From NCBI GenBank assembly GCA_030745955.1, contig JASLNQ010000026.1, forward strand, positions 1-14,864: 14,864 nucleotides of DNA, written 5' to 3'. Shown here piece after piece: positions 13,714 to 14,864 of the stretch. The notes under the pieces are model-generated. The model was not told the origin of the DNA and did not search any database. It saw only the letters and a list, made by a program, of their open reading frames with translations. Each line of letters opens with the position of its first letter. Position 1 is the stretch's first letter. The DNA is from Dehalococcoidia bacterium (GTDB lineage Bacteria; Chloroflexota; Dehalococcoidia; UBA1151; UBA1328). The position numbers and the translations under genes were made by a program.

Positions 13714-13791
13714 TCAGCCTGGCTTGCGCGAACCGAGCAGAATCGCTGCAACGGCAGAGGCAACTACGGCTCCCGCAATTAACTTTTTCAT
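13714..13791 (-). CDS. 25-aa small membrane-type or secreted protein
   Basis: ATG at 13791 to TGA at 13714 encodes MKKLIAGAVV, then an alanine/valine/leucine stretch, ending GSRKPG. The pattern of two lysines, about 17 hydrophobic residues and a positive tail fits a single membrane segment or a bare signal peptide. GAAAGG lies about 9 nt before the ATG, and a strong terminator follows the gene, so it looks like a complete monocistronic unit. I do not recognise a family. Small size means chance cannot be excluded, but start, ribosome binding site, composition and terminator agree. A weak promoter-like pair (TTGTGA, 18 nt, TTAAGT) lies near 13835-13865 on the - strand. Function unknown; a small stress-related membrane peptide or toxin-like peptide is possible. 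Confidence 0.5.
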   Translation of the reverse strand: MKKLIAGAVVASAVAAILLGSRKPG

Positions 13792-14131
13792 TGCCGTGTA
13801 CCTTTCCCATGTTGTGTCACCAGATCAGCGGTAGACGTGGTGCTTGCTGCGTTCAACTTAATCAATTCGATGCAGCGAATCACAAAACGGTTCCCTACCG
13901 CGGGCGGGCTTTCTGAAAGGTCGAAAACATACGACCCGTTGAAGCGCCGAAATGATGAAGCGCCGAAATGACAGCCCACAGCCCCTGCTTATCCACCGTA
14001 TGCACCCACAACCCGGCGCGTCGATAACCAATAAGTGGAATATGTGCTGCGTTACACAGCGACGTTCACAATGTAGTCTGGCTTCACCGTCGACATCGAT
14101 TGAACGCTAACGGCAGGCCGGTGATGCCAGC
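13792..14131. other. 340-nt intergenic stretch; only a short tandem repeat is evident
   Basis: No convincing gene. A 63-aa frame on the - strand overlaps the tandem repeat and has no family resemblance. The stretch separates the - strand 25-aa gene from the + strand proS region and should hold the promoters of both, but I see no strong consensus pair on the + strand. Confidence 0.5.
13940..13971. repeat. Tandem duplication of a 16-bp unit
   Basis: TGAAGCGCCGAAATGA occurs twice head to tail (13940-13955 and 13956-13971) without mismatch. It has no hairpin symmetry and is probably a slippage duplication. Confidence 0.7.
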
Positions 14132-14248
14132 ATGGCCGTTACCGGCAGTCGGCGTCGGCGGCGCTTCGCTCGCATGAAAATGGCCCAAAGACCGAAAAAC
14201 AGCCACGCGAAACGAAAACCAGGCGAACAAAACGAACACATCAAATGA
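14132..14248 (+). CDS. Possible 38-aa arginine-rich leader protein upstream of proS
   Basis: ATG at 14132 to TGA at 14246-14248 encodes a very basic peptide (starts MAVTGSRRRRRFARMKM, ends GEQNEHIK). Its stop overlaps the proS start as ATGA, the usual form of translational coupling, and proS has no ribosome binding site of its own, which makes a translated upstream frame plausible. Against it, only a weak GGTGATG precedes the ATG and there is no family match. It could be a leader peptide controlling proS or a chance frame. Confidence 0.3.
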   Translation: MAVTGSRRRRRFARMKMAQRPKNSHAKRKPGEQNEHIK

Positions 14249-14864
14249 GAAGCTCCCAACTCTTCGGAAAGACACTCCGCCAGGCCCCGGCCGATGCTGA
14301 AAACATCAGCCACCAGCTGCTAACGCGCGCCGGGTTCATCCAGCAGGTAGCGGCCGGCATATTCAGCCTGCAACCACTCGGCAGCAGGTCTATCACGAAG
14401 GTCCGCAACATCATCCGAGACGAAATGGACCGCGTGGGCGGGCAAGAAGTCGACATGCCTGTAATCCAACCCCGGGACCTCTGGGAAGAGTCGGGCAGGG
14501 CCGAAACGTTTGTACCCCCGCTCGTCGGATTCAAAGACCGCCGTGAGCGGCAAATGGTCATTGCGCCGACCCACGAAGAAACAGCCACCTCAATGGCCAG
14601 GGCCGGAGTAACCAGCTATCGCGACCTGCCCTTCACGATCTACCAGATCCAAACCAAGTTCCGCGACGAGACGCGCCCACGCGGCGGCTTGCTGCGAGTA
14701 CGCGAATTCGAAATGAAAGACGCGTACTCGTTCGATGCCGATGATGAAGGCATGGACCGCAGCTTCCAGGCGATGGTCGCTGCCTACAAGCGTATTTTCA
14801 AGAGGTGTGGACTCGATGATGTCGTAATGGTCGAGGCCGATTCCGGTGGTATCGGTGGAAAAGA
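14245..14864 (+). CDS. proS: Prolyl-tRNA synthetase, N-terminal 206 codons (3' part outside window)
   Basis: The frame opens at ATG 14245 and is still open at the window end. It shows the class II synthetase core of bacterial ProRS: SQLFGKTLRQAPADAE, RAGFIQQVAAGIFSLQPLG, a VGGQEVDMPVIQP segment with DLWEESGR, the IAPTHEE motif, IYQIQTKFRDETRPRGG (motif 2, about residues 132-148) running into LLRVREFEMKDAYSFD, and VEADSGGIGG at the end. It charges tRNA-Pro in the cytoplasm. The start fits the normal ProRS N-terminus. No Shine-Dalgarno is visible in front, and an ATGA overlap with a short basic frame suggests coupling. The bacterial-type insertion domain and anticodon-binding domain lie beyond the window. 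Confidence 0.93.
   Translation, partial: MRSSQLFGKTLRQAPADAENISHQLLTRAGFIQQVAAGIFSLQPLGSRSITKVRNIIRDEMDRVGGQEVDMPVIQPRDLWEESGRAETFVPPLVGFKDRRERQMVIAPTHEETATSMARAGVTSYRDLPFTIYQIQTKFRDETRPRGGLLRVREFEMKDAYSFDADDEGMDRSFQAMVAAYKRIFKRCGLDDVVMVEADSGGIGGK

Noticed and set aside
13940..13971. CRISPR-like repeat
   Set aside because: Only two copies, with no spacer between them.
13788..13979. 63-aa - strand frame upstream of the 25-aa gene
   Set aside because: Runs through the tandem 16-bp duplication, no family, no ribosome binding site; overlaps the start region of the better-supported small gene.
1..14864. tRNA, rRNA or CRISPR loci
   Set aside because: I looked for cloverleaf-like arms and regular spaced repeats and found none I could support by eye.

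Overview
The window (about 60% GC by eye) reads as a chromosomal segment of a free-living bacterium. The ImuB-DnaE2 set with a DUF6504-like companion, a Gram-positive-type SOS box, an AceE-like transketolase-fold enzyme, hydantoinase genes and many dispersed palindromic repeats together suggest Chloroflexota (Dehalococcoidia/SAR202-like). This is inference; no rRNA or lineage marker beyond the start of proS is present.

Layout. (1) 1-1952, + strand: the last 52 codons of an amidohydrolase (D-aminoacylase type) overlap by 4 nt a hydantoinase B / oxoprolinase B gene, which carries an in-frame TAG at codon 149, where the family has a conserved Gln. (2) 1953-2614: no convincing gene, but a 19/21-bp inverted repeat about 295 bp end to end that looks like a MITE or decayed insertion sequence. 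(3) 2615-4954, - strand: an orphan AceE-like thiamine-diphosphate enzyme with a strong ribosome binding site. (4) 5100-5220: two dispersed palindromic repeats. (5) 5359-6975: a DUF1643 gene and a winged-helix/TIR-like gene converge with 3 nt between stop codons; the TIR gene is lower in GC and has its own extended -10 promoter and an operator-like palindrome, and is a candidate stand-alone anti-phage effector. (6) 7166-13508, - strand: an SOS mutasome operon, imuB - small DUF6504-like gene - dnaE2, with a textbook LexA-type box (GAACACATGTTC) between the -35 and -10 elements. (7) 13592-14864: a terminator and a 25-aa membrane-type small gene on the - strand, then an arginine-rich 38-aa frame overlapping the start of proS (prolyl-tRNA synthetase, cut by the window end) on the + strand.

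The most unusual part is region 6. The small gene between imuB and dnaE2 is split in frame by about 670 bp encoding a DUF559 (Vsr-like) nuclease. The insert is bounded by a 7-bp inverted repeat at the host/insert junctions and carries REP-like CTCCCT/AGGGAG hairpins on both sides of the nuclease. A related GC-rich repeat sits, in the same reading frame, in the N-terminal extension of dnaE2, and another copy lies between imuB and the chimera. This looks like a palindromic repeat family that tolerates insertion into genes and travels with, or alongside, a DUF559 nuclease. In addition, a perfect 16-bp inverted repeat brackets the 216 bp holding the SOS promoter, the geometry of an invertible promoter. 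dnaE2 also carries two G-quadruplex-type runs on its coding strand.
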